Of a stretch of 64,000 nt of DNA, positions 8,205 through 16,529 are shown one piece after another. The translations under genes and the position numbers were made by a program. The notes beneath the pieces were generated by a model. It worked only from the letters and a program-made list of their open reading frames with translations. It searched no databases and was not told the origin of the DNA. Each line of letters opens with the position of its first letter. The stretch's first letter is position 1. The DNA is from Phycisphaera sp. Lineage in GTDB: Bacteria > Planctomycetota > Phycisphaerae > Phycisphaerales > SM1A02. The stretch covers positions 62,001 to 126,000 of the forward strand of contig WGMP01000012.1 in the NCBI GenBank assembly GCA_016124975.1, in the 5' to 3' direction.

Positions 8205-9335
8205 TCAGGCAGCGCCCGCGGCCGCATCGCGCGCCGTCTCCCGCCGCAGGAGCCGCAGCGCCGCCCCGACGAGGAGGATGAGGACGGGAACCTCGACGAG
8301 CGGGCCGACGACCGTCGCGAAGGCGGTGCCCGAGGCGATCCCGAAGACGGAGATCGCCACGGCGATCGCGAGCTCGAAGTTGTTGCCGCTCGCTGTGAAG
8401 GCGAGCGTGGTCGCGCGTTCGTACTCCGCGCCCGCGCGGCGCGCCATGAAGTACGACGCGAAGAACATCACGACGAAGTAGATCGAGAGCGGCGCCGCGA
8501 TGCGCAGGATGTCGAGGGGCGCCGCCACGATTCGGTCGCCCTGCAGGCTGAACATCACGACGATCGTGAAGAGGAGCGCCACGAGCGTGATCGGCGCGAT
8601 CCTCGGGAGGAACCGCTCCGCGTACCACGCGTCGCCGCGGAGGCGTCGCAGCAGGGCGCGCACGAGGAATCCCGCCGCGAACGGAATGCCGAGATAGATG
8701 GCGACGCTCGCGAAGATCTCGCCGACCCCGACATCGACCACCACTCCCTCGATCCCGACGAGGGGCGGCAGCCAGGTCATGAAGATCCAGGCGTACACCC
8801 CGAAGAAGAGCACCTGGAAGATGCTGTTGAAGGCGACGAGGCCCGCCGCGTACTCGGCGCTTCCGCGCGCGAGGTCGTTCCAGACGAGCACCATGGCGAT
8901 GCAGCGCGCGAGGCCGACCATGACGACGCCGAGCATGTACTCGGGCTTGTCGTGCAGGAAGATCGCCGCCAGCGCGAACATGAGGACCGGCCCGACGACC
9001 CAGTTCTGGACGAGCGAGATCGCGAGGATGCGCCAGTCGCGGAAGACGCGCGGGAGCTCCTCGTAGCGCACCTTCGCGAGCGGCGGGAACATCATCAGCA
9101 CGAGGCCGATCGCGATCGGGATGTTGGTCGTGCCGACCGTGACCGAGTCGGCGAGGTCGCCGACCTGCGGCGCGAGCCGTCCGATCAGGACGCCCGCTCC
9201 CATCGCGAGGAAGATCCAGAGCGTCAGATAGCGGTCGAGGAAGGAGAGCCTCCGCGGCGCCTCCGTGCCGCAGCAGTCCGTCTTCGTGCTCGTGCTCGTG
9301 CTCGTGGCTTCACCGCGCGTGGCTTCACCGCTCAT
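8205..9335 (-). CDS. acr3: ACR3-family arsenite efflux permease
   Basis: A 376-residue inner-membrane protein with about ten membrane segments that exports arsenite. Key family features are the conserved cysteine in [16 protein letters not shown] and the segment [18 protein letters not shown]. The N-terminus is unusual: repeats of GEAT(R/S) and [16 protein letters not shown], a serine/threonine-rich cytosolic extension with a Cys pair, possibly for metalloid capture (inference). The start ATG overlaps the TGA of the upstream arsC-arsM fusion (ATGA), so translation is coupled. It is the last gene of the arsenic operon. Confidence 0.94.
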   Translation of the reverse strand: MSGEATRGEATSTSTSTKTDCCGTEAPRRLSFLDRYLTLWIFLAMGAGVLIGRLAPQVGDLADSVTVGTTNIPIAIGLVLMMFPPLAKVRYEELPRVFRDWRILAISLVQNWVVGPVLMFALAAIFLHDKPEYMLGVVMVGLARCIAMVLVWNDLARGSAEYAAGLVAFNSIFQVLFFGVYAWIFMTWLPPLVGIEGVVVDVGVGEIFASVAIYLGIPFAAGFLVRALLRRLRGDAWYAERFLPRIAPITLVALLFTIVVMFSLQGDRIVAAPLDILRIAAPLSIYFVVMFFASYFMARRAGAEYERATTLAFTASGNNFELAIAVAISVFGIASGTAFATVVGPLVEVPVLILLVGAALRLLRRETARDAAAGAA

Positions 9336-10627
9336 GGCTTCACCGCCACGATGTCGACGCTCGCGATGAAGTCGCTCGGCTTCTTCCCAACGGGAAGCGC
9401 GAGCATGATGCGCTGGTAGAGCGGGTCGTTCCAGTCGGTCAGCGCGTCGATGTAGGAGGCCTTCGCGTCGACGCGGACCTCGGAGAGGCCGGCGGACTCC
9501 GCATGTGCGCGGTTCTCCGCGACGGTGACAGCGCCCGCGACGCAGCCGACCAGCGCCTCGAGGTCGGTGCGGACCGATGCGGGCAGCTCCGCGAGCAGCG
9601 CGAGGTCCGACACCGCGACGCGGCCGCCTGGCTTCAGGACCCGCGCAATCTCGCGCCAGACCCGCGGCTTGTCGGGCGAGAGGTTGAGCACGCAGTTCGA
9701 GATCACGACATCGACGCTCGCGTCCGCGACAGGAAGGTTCTCGATCTCGCCGAGGCGGAACTCGATGTTCTCGAACCCGCTCTCCCGCGCATACGACGCG
9801 ATGTTCCGCCGCGCCTTCGTCACCATCTCGGGCGTCATGTCGACGCCGATCACGCGCCCCGCGGCGCCGACCTTGGCGCCTGCGATGAAGCAGTCGAAGC
9901 CGCCACCTGCGCCGAGGTCGAGCACGGTCTCGCCGGGCCTGAGTGACGCGATCGCCGTCGGGTTGCCGCAGGAAAGCCCCATGTTCGCGCCCTCGGGCGC
10001 GTGGGCGAGCTCGCCCTGCGTGTAGCCGATCGCCTGCGCGAGTTCTTCGGGCGTCCAGTTCGAGGGGCCGCAGCACCCTCCGCCCGCGCAGCAGGCGCTC
10101 GCGGTGGACGCGGCGGGCGCCGAGCCCGACCACACGCCCGACTCCGCGATGCGCGCGTAGCCCTCTCGCACGGTCTCGCGCGTCTCGTCCGCGCCGCGCG
10201 GGAGCGCGCTCGGCAGCCGCTCGACGAACGCGCGGATCTCGTCGCGCACGCGGCGGTAGTGGGTCATGGCCTCGTCGTCGCTCGCGGCGTCCTTCGCGAG
10301 CCGCGGCGGGTCGTCGAAGCCGACATGGACGACGCGGGCGCCGGGGAACGCGGGGCAGCGTTCGTCGGCGCTTCCGCACACGGTGACGACGAAGTCGAAC
10401 GCGACGGCGATCTCGTCAGGGCGCTTCGACCGATGCATGGAGATGTCGACGCCCGCCTCGCGCATGGCGCGCACGGCGAGCGGGTTCAGCCCGTGCGGGT
10501 CCGTGCCCGCCGAATAGGCCTCGATCTCGCCGCCCTTCAGGGCGCGCGCCCAGCCTTCCGCCATCTGGCTGCGGCAGGAGTTCCCCGTGCAGAGGAAGAG
10601 GATGCGCAGTCTGCGATCAGCAGCCAC
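9332..10627 (-). CDS. arsM: Fusion of thioredoxin-type arsenate reductase (ArsC) and arsenite methyltransferase (ArsM)
   Basis: A 431-residue cytosolic protein joining two arsenic enzymes. Residues 1-140 are the low-molecular-weight-phosphatase type ArsC: P-loop CTGNSCRS with Cys13-x5-Arg19, and the redox pair Cys84/Cys91 (VCGSADERC), the spacing of thioredoxin-coupled arsenate reductases. Residues 175-431 are ArsM: Cys pairs 179/180 and 185/186, [13 protein letters not shown] (Cys220), SAM motif [10 protein letters not shown] (237-246) and Cys362 in VGCVAG. It should reduce arsenate to arsenite and then methylate it. The start is GTG 10627 with GAAGGAGG upstream, overlapping the arsR stop by 11 bp. 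The frame is continuous through the linker, so this is not two genes missed by a stop codon. Confidence 0.92.
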   Translation of the reverse strand: MAADRRLRILFLCTGNSCRSQMAEGWARALKGGEIEAYSAGTDPHGLNPLAVRAMREAGVDISMHRSKRPDEIAVAFDFVVTVCGSADERCPAFPGARVVHVGFDDPPRLAKDAASDDEAMTHYRRVRDEIRAFVERLPSALPRGADETRETVREGYARIAESGVWSGSAPAASTASACCAGGGCCGPSNWTPEELAQAIGYTQGELAHAPEGANMGLSCGNPTAIASLRPGETVLDLGAGGGFDCFIAGAKVGAAGRVIGVDMTPEMVTKARRNIASYARESGFENIEFRLGEIENLPVADASVDVVISNCVLNLSPDKPRVWREIARVLKPGGRVAVSDLALLAELPASVRTDLEALVGCVAGAVTVAENRAHAESAGLSEVRVDAKASYIDALTDWNDPLYQRIMLALPVGKKPSDFIASVDIVAVKP

Positions 10628-11057
10628 AGCAGCCTCCTTCGCATGCTGCGAGGCGCGAAGGCACGCACTCCTCGACTGCGTCCGCAAGCGCGCGCAGCGT
10701 CTGGCAGAGGTGGGCGTGCCTTGCGCCGTACCGCACGGTGCGGCCCGACTTCGACGACTCCGCGAGCCCCGCACGCGCGAGCACGGCGAGATGCCTCGAC
10801 ACGACCGAGAGATCGACGGCGCAGCACGCCGCGATCTCGCCGACCGAGCAGGGGCGCCCGCACTTGATGATGCATGAGAGGAGCTTGATGCGCGTCGGGT
10901 CGCCGAGCGCCTTGAAGAGCGCAGGGTCGAGGAGGTCGTCGACGGGCTTCGTGCAGGCGAAGGCCTGGCGCGCCGTCATCGGGCGGGTGCGAGCGGGCCG
11001 AGTGCGGCGCGTGCGCGCGCGCGGCGTCGTTGCGTCGAGTTTGCGTACTTGTGCCAT
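10617..11057 (-). CDS. arsR: ArsR-family metalloid-responsive repressor
   Basis: A 146-residue winged-helix repressor of the arsenic operon. The HTH is EIAACCAVDLSVVSRHLAVL, followed by a wing (GRTVRYGARHAHLC). It is cysteine-rich: SCIIKCGRPC just before the recognition helix and a CEGGCCGC tail, likely arsenite ligands. The ATG at 11057 lies 6 nt after a TATATT box and lacks a Shine-Dalgarno, suggesting a leaderless message. An internal ATG at 10979 (MTARQAF) is an alternative start because the first 26 residues are basic and low complexity. It is translationally coupled to the arsC-arsM fusion. Confidence 0.93.
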   Translation of the reverse strand: MAQVRKLDATTPRARTRRTRPARTRPMTARQAFACTKPVDDLLDPALFKALGDPTRIKLLSCIIKCGRPCSVGEIAACCAVDLSVVSRHLAVLARAGLAESSKSGRTVRYGARHAHLCQTLRALADAVEECVPSRLAACEGGCCGC

Positions 11058-11075
11058 GATGCAAATATAGCGGCC
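11055..11075 (-). promoter_or_regulatory. Likely -10 element and leaderless start of the ars operon
   Basis: On the minus strand TATATT (11069-11064) is followed by six bases and the arsR ATG. The start region TGCATCATGGCA is close to palindromic and could be the ArsR operator. Farther upstream CCGTGAA occurs three times (ending 11141, 11130 and 11108). No clear -35 is visible, so the assignment is tentative. Confidence 0.45.
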
Positions 11076-11141
11076 CGCGCGCAGTGCGGGGAGGCTTCCC
11101 GATCTCTTTCACGGGCCCCTCCCGAGTCCTTCACGGAACCT

Positions 11142-12263
11142 TCACGGTGCGCGCGGCTCTGGCGCCTCGCCCGTCTTTCCCACCTCATTCGGCTTCGCGC
11201 CGTCCTTCACGCAGCGAAATCCGATGTGCTCTGTGCCCGTGTCGGGCGGCATGCCGCGGCGCGCGGTCGCGCGGTAGCTCTCGCAATAGCTCGGGTTGCA
11301 GAGGTAGGACCCGCCCTTCGTCACGCGCTCAGGCGTGTCGGGAACGGGCCGCGTCGGATCATGGCTCGAGACAGGCCCGCGCGGGTTGATGCAGCAGCCC
11401 GTGGGCGACTCCGCGGCGATCCGCTTCCTGTCCGCGTGCGCGTCGGAGCGGTAGAGGTCCGCGGTCCAGTTCCACACATTGCCGACCATCTCGTAGAGCC
11501 CATAGCCGTTCGGCGGGAAGCTCCTGACGGGCGCAACGAGCGCGAAGCCGTCCTCCTTGGTGTTGCGGTGCGGGAACTCGCCCGTGAAGGTGTTCGCCAT
11601 GAACTTGCCCGCGTGCGGGCCATCCTTCGGGATGAACGACTCGCCCCACGGATAGCGCGTGTCGCCGCCGCCGCGCGCGGCGAACTCCCACTCGGCCTCC
11701 GTCGGCAGGCGCTTGCCCGCCCACGCCGCGTAGGCCGCGGCGTCCTCCCACGCCACATGGACGACGGGCAGATCTTCCTTCCCTTCGATCGACGAGTTCG
11801 GCCCCTGCGGGCGCCGCCAGTTCGCGCCCGTGGTCCAGGTCCACCATGCGGACATATCGCGGAGGTCGACGGCGCGGTCGGGCGGCGTGAAGACAAGCGA
11901 CCCTGGCGCCAGCATCTCGTCGGGCGGCTTCGGCGTGCCCTCGGGGACCTGCTTCCGCAGCTCCTCCCAGTCGACGGCGCGCTCCGCGACCGTGACATGG
12001 CCCGTCGCCTCGACGAACGCGCGGAACTGCGCGTTGGTGACGGCGGTTTCGTCCATCCAGAATCCATCGACCTTCACGCGGTGCGCGGGACGCTCGTTCG
12101 GAAACGAGCGGGGGTCGTCGGTTCCCATCGTGAACTCGCCGCCCGGGATCCACACCATTCCTGCGGGCGCCTGCTCGAGGCGCGTCGTGGCAGCGCCCGA
12201 TGCCGCCGTCGAGTCGGATGGAGGCGACGCGAGCAGGGCGATGGCGAGGGCGATCGTCGGCAT
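11142..12263 (-). CDS. Exported formylglycine-generating-enzyme (SUMF1) family protein with both active-site cysteines
   Basis: A 373-residue protein with a short signal peptide (MPTIALAIALLASPPS). The FGE-sulfatase fold is clear: GMVWIPGGEFTMGTDD, RPAHRVKVDGFWMDETAVTNAQF, KRLPTEAEWEFAARGG, YEMVGNVWNWTADLY, GGSYLCNPSYCESYR and HIGFRC. The two cysteines of true formylglycine-generating enzymes are present (Cys322 and Cys327, LCNPSYC), so it may oxidise a sulfatase cysteine to formylglycine. No sulfatase gene is in the window. The ATG is 6 nt after a TATGAT box, a leaderless pattern. It is 84 bp upstream of arsR on the same strand. Confidence 0.87.
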   Translation of the reverse strand: MPTIALAIALLASPPSDSTAASGAATTRLEQAPAGMVWIPGGEFTMGTDDPRSFPNERPAHRVKVDGFWMDETAVTNAQFRAFVEATGHVTVAERAVDWEELRKQVPEGTPKPPDEMLAPGSLVFTPPDRAVDLRDMSAWWTWTTGANWRRPQGPNSSIEGKEDLPVVHVAWEDAAAYAAWAGKRLPTEAEWEFAARGGGDTRYPWGESFIPKDGPHAGKFMANTFTGEFPHRNTKEDGFALVAPVRSFPPNGYGLYEMVGNVWNWTADLYRSDAHADRKRIAAESPTGCCINPRGPVSSHDPTRPVPDTPERVTKGGSYLCNPSYCESYRATARRGMPPDTGTEHIGFRCVKDGAKPNEVGKTGEAPEPRAP

Positions 12264-12390
12264 GGGGCGATCATATCGCCCGTGTCAGCCATGCTTGCTG
12301 CGGGCGTGCGCACCGCAGCCCCTGTCTGGCCCCGTCCGGATCTCGGCCGACCGCGCGACCAAGCCGAGCGTGGCGCGTTCGGGCGTCATG

Positions 12391-13398
12391 TCACGCGTGC
12401 TCCTTCATGCGCGTCGCGAACTCGGCGCGGCTCCGCACCCCGAGCTTCGCATAGATCCGCTTGGTCGCCGACGCGATCGTGTTCACGCTCACGCCGAGGG
12501 CCTGCGCGACCTGCGGGCGCGACTCGCCTGCGGCGAGGCGCTGCGCGATTTCGCGCTCACGCGGTGCGAGGACCGCCTCTGGCACCCTTGTGAGAAAGGC
12601 GAGTTCGCGCGCCAGGGCCTTCTTCTCCCAGGTTCCGAGGTCGCAGATGGGGAGTTCCGGCTCCCTGAGTGGCCTGAACTCGAGCGCGATGTGGAAGGGC
12701 ACGGTCTCGGCCGCCGCTGGGTCTGGCGAAGTTGCGGCGCCGCCGTTGCCCGAAGCGGCTGCGCCGTGGCTTGAAGCGGCTGCGCCGTGGCTTGAAGCGG
12801 CTGCGCCGTGGCTTGAAGCGGCTGCGCCGTGGCTTGAAGCGGCTGCGCCGTGGCTCGACGCGGCTCCGCCTTGGATCCGCGCGGCACCGCGCTTCCGCGC
12901 ATCCGCTTCGATGCGTGTGATCGTCTGCCACGCGTTTCGAAGCGCCTGTGCGATCGCCTCCGACTCGGCGCGGGTCAGCATGAACGACTGGTGTCCGCGG
13001 AACTTGGCGAGCCCGGGCATCCCTCGTGTGTCCGTCGTGTCGTTGCGGTCGATGATGCTCCGGCTGAGCGCTCGGGTCGCCTGCCTGTTGCGGAGCAGCA
13101 CCGCGAGATCCGCGTCCGAGTCCGAGTCCCACTCGATGATCACGAGCTCCGCGATCGACCGATACGCGATGCCGCGTCGGCGCGCGTTCGCCTTCAGGCG
13201 GACCACGAGGCCGACGTCGACGAGGGTATCGAGCGAGCGTTGCGCGACGCCGTCTGAGACTCCGCACGCCTCCGCGAGCTCATGGGCCGTCATCGGCTCT
13301 GCGGAGCGGCGGAGGACTTCCCAGCGCTGCATCAGCGCGATGTCGGGAAGCGCCGCGCGGAGCTTCGGGCAGCTGAGGTTGAGGACCACCGGGATCAT
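12391..13398 (-). CDS. Two-headed regulator: N-terminal winged helix plus C-terminal LuxR HTH, with a repeat linker
   Basis: A 335-residue DNA-binding protein. Residues 20-80 form a winged helix (MQRWEVLRR...HELAEACGVSDGVAQRSLDTL). Residues 178-216 are five GAAASSH heptads, a flexible linker. Residues 277-333 are a LuxR-type HTH (LAPREREIAQRLAAGESR...VSVNTIASATKRIYAKLG). The start ATG has AAGGGA seven bases upstream. The gene is divergent from the large dockerin protein at 13894. Two proteins with the same order lie at 21589 and 45372 and a shorter one at 48563, each beside an exported protein. Which DNA it binds and what signal it reads are unknown. Confidence 0.82.
   Translation of the reverse strand: MIPVVLNLSCPKLRAALPDIALMQRWEVLRRSAEPMTAHELAEACGVSDGVAQRSLDTLVDVGLVVRLKANARRRGIAYRSIAELVIIEWDSDSDADLAVLLRNRQATRALSRSIIDRNDTTDTRGMPGLAKFRGHQSFMLTRAESEAIAQALRNAWQTITRIEADARKRGAARIQGGAASSHGAAASSHGAAASSHGAAASSHGAAASSHGAAASGNGGAATSPDPAAAETVPFHIALEFRPLREPELPICDLGTWEKKALARELAFLTRVPEAVLAPREREIAQRLAAGESRPQVAQALGVSVNTIASATKRIYAKLGVRSRAEFATRMKEHA
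12752..12877 (-). repeat. 21-bp tandem repeat encoding the (GAAASSH)5 linker
   Basis: Five nearly perfect units beginning GAAGCGGCTGCGCCGTGGCT at 12752, 12773, 12794, 12815 and 12836, then a degenerate sixth. The period of 21 keeps the reading frame, so copy-number change would alter linker length without breaking the gene. Confidence 0.93.
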
Positions 13399-13893
13399 TC
13401 AGTTTCCCTTCTGAGACGCGTCAAAACCGCGATCGTACCGAGCGCTTCCGACGCGACGGAGCGGCACCCTTCGTCCGCTTGACCTTCATCGCGCGCGCCC
13501 ACCCGATCAGGTGCTTCGCGATGCCGCGCGCCTTTCGCGGGGCCGAACGGCGATATCGACTGCATCCGCCCGCGCCGCGCGCCTTGCGTGCGGGGCGCTT
13601 CTCTTCGCGCCAGAGGTCGCCAGAGGTCGCCAGAACCCCGCCTGGAAGGGGGATGGCCTGCGAGGCTCGTCCAGTGCACTACGGGCCCCGACTGGAGGGG
13701 GCTGGCGCAGGCCGAGTCCTTCCAATCGGGTACAGGGCAAGGAGCGACCTCACTCAACGCGGCGATTTTCGGAGTTTGCTCTTTGAAAGATCGGAGTTCG
13801 ATGTATCCTCGCCTGTCCCTGCCTCGCGAGAGCTCCCTGTCGCGCCCTGTTGTGCGCGCGGTCTGGTGCGGCACGGTCTGCGGAGAGTGCACG
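13399..13893. other. Divergent control region between the winged-helix/LuxR regulator and the dockerin protein
   Basis: No convincing gene. It holds a 10-bp direct repeat (GCCAGAGGTC, about 13610-13629), and two related GC boxes, CCCCGCCTGGAAGGGGG (from 13636) and CCCCGACTGGAGGGGG (from 13687), similar to a box found upstream of other exported-protein genes here. An ATG at 13801 is in frame with the dockerin gene but lies before the signal peptide. Confidence 0.5.
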
Positions 13894-16449
13894 ATGCCGG
13901 CCGTCACGACTGTTCACGCATCCGTTCTCATCCTTGCGGGCTTTCTCGCTGGATTCCTCGCGCCCTCGGAAGCGGCGCTGGCGCAAGTCTGCCCCGCGTG
14001 CGAGGAGGCGACCGTGGTCGATGTGGGCGACACGCCGTTCGTCGGATCCGCGACGGGCTGCCTGATCCCCGCCGACCAGGGCGGCTGCCTTCTTCCCTCT
14101 TACAACACCTTCTTCTTCTCCTTTACGCCCGCGCAGACGGGCCTGTATCGCGTCTCGACCTGTACGGATGCTCCCCCGAGCGCCGGGCTCACCGTGCTCT
14201 CGGTGTGGGCCGACTGCAGCGGTTTCTCGCTCGTTCAGTGCGGAATCGCCGGATGCCCGAGCGGCAACGCCGATGGAAGCTTCATCGGCGACATCGAGCT
14301 CTTCCAGGGCGTCAACTATCGAATCGGGGTCGGCAGTGGTGGGTGTTGCAGCGACGTCTTCATCGAGAGCGGGACACTGAGCATCGAGCCCATCGATCCC
14401 GCGGGATCGGGGTGCAAGGAGGCGACTCCCGCGGTGCTCGGCCTGAACGCCTACGACACCACCGATCGCAACGAGATCGTCGATCTGGCTGGATTCTGCG
14501 AGCCTGCGCCCGTCGGAGAGCCTTTCGACCGCCGTATTCACAACGCGCAGTACTTCCGATTCACGCCGCCCGCGACCGATGTGTACACAATCTCGACCTG
14601 CGGGCAGGGCGAGCAGATCTGGGAGCGGATCGCCGTCATGGCGGGCTGCTCACCTGCGGACGGCGTCGTCGCCTGCTCGGACTCGGGCTGCTACACGAAT
14701 GACGACAACGCGGGCTCCACGATCGTCGGCGTGCTGCTCGAGGGAGGCGTCGAGTACACGATCATCATCGGAGGCGTGTACGGCTCGCAATCTGGCACGG
14801 GCGCCTTCATGATCGCGCCCTTCGAGGCGTGCCCCGCGCCCAAGCCGACGGTGCAGGAACTCGAGGCCTGCGGCGCGGATGAGAACGCCGGCTGCGTCGG
14901 TTCGCCGAAGTCGGCGGAGCCGATCGTGCTCGGCGACTCCGTCCGCGGGACCATTTGGGCCTCGGGCGGCCTGCGCGACTCCGACTGGTACCGCATCGAG
15001 CTCGACGAGGGAACGAACCTGACGCTCGAGCTTAACTCGCGCATCCCGAGTTTCGCCACGATCTACTTCTCGAACTGCACCACGAGCCTGTTCATGGACC
15101 AGACGGCGGGAGTCTGCCCCGGGCTCACCGACGGCGAGTGTCTGCCCGCGGGCGTCTACTACATCGTGGTCGCGCCGTACGAGCTCTCGGGATTCCCGTG
15201 CGGCTACGCGGCCGGCAACGAGTACACGCTGACCGTCTCGGGCAGGCCGTGCGACGCGAGTCCGCCGCCCAACGACCTTTGCATCGACGCGATCGAGGTC
15301 AGCGAGGGTGCGATGGCGTTCGACAACTACTTCGCGGGCGGCGAGATCGACTTCAAGACCTGCGCGCTCATCGGGCGCGACGTGTGGTTCTCGTTCACTG
15401 CGACGAAGGCGGGGGACTACAGGTTCTCCGTCTGCAACGGTTCCACGCCCTTCAACAGTGGCATGGACCTCTGGACCGCGTGCCCCGTCGAGGGCGGCGA
15501 GGTCGTCGCATGCAACCGCGACGCCAACGACCCGAACTGCGGCAACTCGTCCTACTCGGCCATCATCCTCCCGATGACCGCGGACCAGACCGTGCTCGTC
15601 CGCATCGGCAGCGAGTGGTTCCTCGACATCCTTCCGCCGGGCGATGCGGAGCTCATCATCACGGCTCTTGGCGATGAGATCGTCTGCGGCGACCCCGATG
15701 CGGGCGACTGCTGCGTCGCGCGCGGCCAGCCCTTCTGCAGCGATGCGGAGTGCTGCAACTTCATCTGCCTCGTCGACCCGCCATGCTGCGACACGGCATG
15801 GGACGAGACCTGCGCCGCCGGCGCCGCGCTCTTCTGCTTCTCCCAGTGCGGCCTGCCGCCCGGGAACGACGATTGCTCGAGTCCGCTTCCTGCGGAGGTC
15901 GGCGCGAACGCCTTCCGAAACGCACGCGCCGAAGGCTCGACGCCGACGCCGTGCGGCACCGTGCATTCGGATGTGTGGTTCGAGTACACCGCGACCACGG
16001 ACGGGCCCGTCGCCATCTCGCTCTGCGCGGCCGACGGCGGATGGGCGCTCGTCACGGGCGGCTTCTCGGGCGATCTCGACACACGCATCGCCGTGTTCGA
16101 CTCGTGCAGCGGCTCGCTCGTCGCGTGCGACGACAACGCGTGCGGCGTCGGCTCGCGGGTCGTGTTCACGCCGTCCTGCGGCGCGACCTACCTCGTCGCG
16201 ATCGGCTCGAGCGGCGATGCAGACGGCATCTACAGCCAGGGGGTCGGGTCCTTCACGATCACAGAGACCGGTTCCTGCGGCGGGGTGTGCGGCGCCGATC
16301 TCAACGGCGACGGCGAGGTCGGCGCACAGGATCTCGCGGCGCTCCTCAACGCCTGGGACGGGGCCGCCGGCGATCTGAACGACGATGGAACCACGAACGC
16401 GCAGGACCTCGCGGCGCTGCTCAGTGCGTGGGGGCCGTGCGCGCGGTGA
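13894..16449 (+). CDS. Large secreted cysteine-rich protein with GC-type dockerin tail
   Basis: An 851-residue exported protein. The ATG at 13894 follows GGAGAG and starts a signal peptide (MPAVTTVHASVLILAGFLAG). It contains at least five related beta domains of the pre-peptidase C-terminal type, recognisable by YFRFTPPATDVYTIST, VWFSFTATKAGDYRFSV and VWFEYTATTDGPVAISL. Between them lies a compact cysteine cluster (DCCVARGQPFCSD...CCDTAWDETCAAGAALF), a module I recognise as recurrent in planctomycete exported proteins. Residues 797-851 are a two-repeat dockerin (DLNGDGEVGAQDLAALLNAW, DLNDDGTTNAQDLAALLSAWG). Role unknown; probably cell-surface adhesion or assembly. It is divergent from the winged-helix/LuxR regulator. 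Confidence 0.88.
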   Translation: MPAVTTVHASVLILAGFLAGFLAPSEAALAQVCPACEEATVVDVGDTPFVGSATGCLIPADQGGCLLPSYNTFFFSFTPAQTGLYRVSTCTDAPPSAGLTVLSVWADCSGFSLVQCGIAGCPSGNADGSFIGDIELFQGVNYRIGVGSGGCCSDVFIESGTLSIEPIDPAGSGCKEATPAVLGLNAYDTTDRNEIVDLAGFCEPAPVGEPFDRRIHNAQYFRFTPPATDVYTISTCGQGEQIWERIAVMAGCSPADGVVACSDSGCYTNDDNAGSTIVGVLLEGGVEYTIIIGGVYGSQSGTGAFMIAPFEACPAPKPTVQELEACGADENAGCVGSPKSAEPIVLGDSVRGTIWASGGLRDSDWYRIELDEGTNLTLELNSRIPSFATIYFSNCTTSLFMDQTAGVCPGLTDGECLPAGVYYIVVAPYELSGFPCGYAAGNEYTLTVSGRPCDASPPPNDLCIDAIEVSEGAMAFDNYFAGGEIDFKTCALIGRDVWFSFTATKAGDYRFSVCNGSTPFNSGMDLWTACPVEGGEVVACNRDANDPNCGNSSYSAIILPMTADQTVLVRIGSEWFLDILPPGDAELIITALGDEIVCGDPDAGDCCVARGQPFCSDAECCNFICLVDPPCCDTAWDETCAAGAALFCFSQCGLPPGNDDCSSPLPAEVGANAFRNARAEGSTPTPCGTVHSDVWFEYTATTDGPVAISLCAADGGWALVTGGFSGDLDTRIAVFDSCSGSLVACDDNACGVGSRVVFTPSCGATYLVAIGSSGDADGIYSQGVGSFTITETGSCGGVCGADLNGDGEVGAQDLAALLNAWDGAAGDLNDDGTTNAQDLAALLSAWGPCAR

Positions 16450-16529
16450 GCCGCCGCGATGCGCACGGCGTCGATGCACCCGCGTCGCGCGATGGCCACG
16501 CCCGACGCGCGCTACCATCGCGGCGCACG

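Noticed and set aside
9332-10627. Two separate genes, arsC and arsM
   Set aside because: No stop codon between the parts and no internal start with a ribosome site; the frame is continuous, so a fusion is the simpler reading.
12752-12877. Repeat region as CRISPR or assembly artefact
   Set aside because: The 21-bp units are in frame in a real regulator and encode a plausible linker; a degenerate sixth unit argues against a collapse artefact, though copy number is unverified.
13395-13907. 170-codon minus-strand frame in the divergent region upstream of the dockerin giant
   Set aside because: Low-complexity basic product, no domain; it lies in the control region between two real genes.
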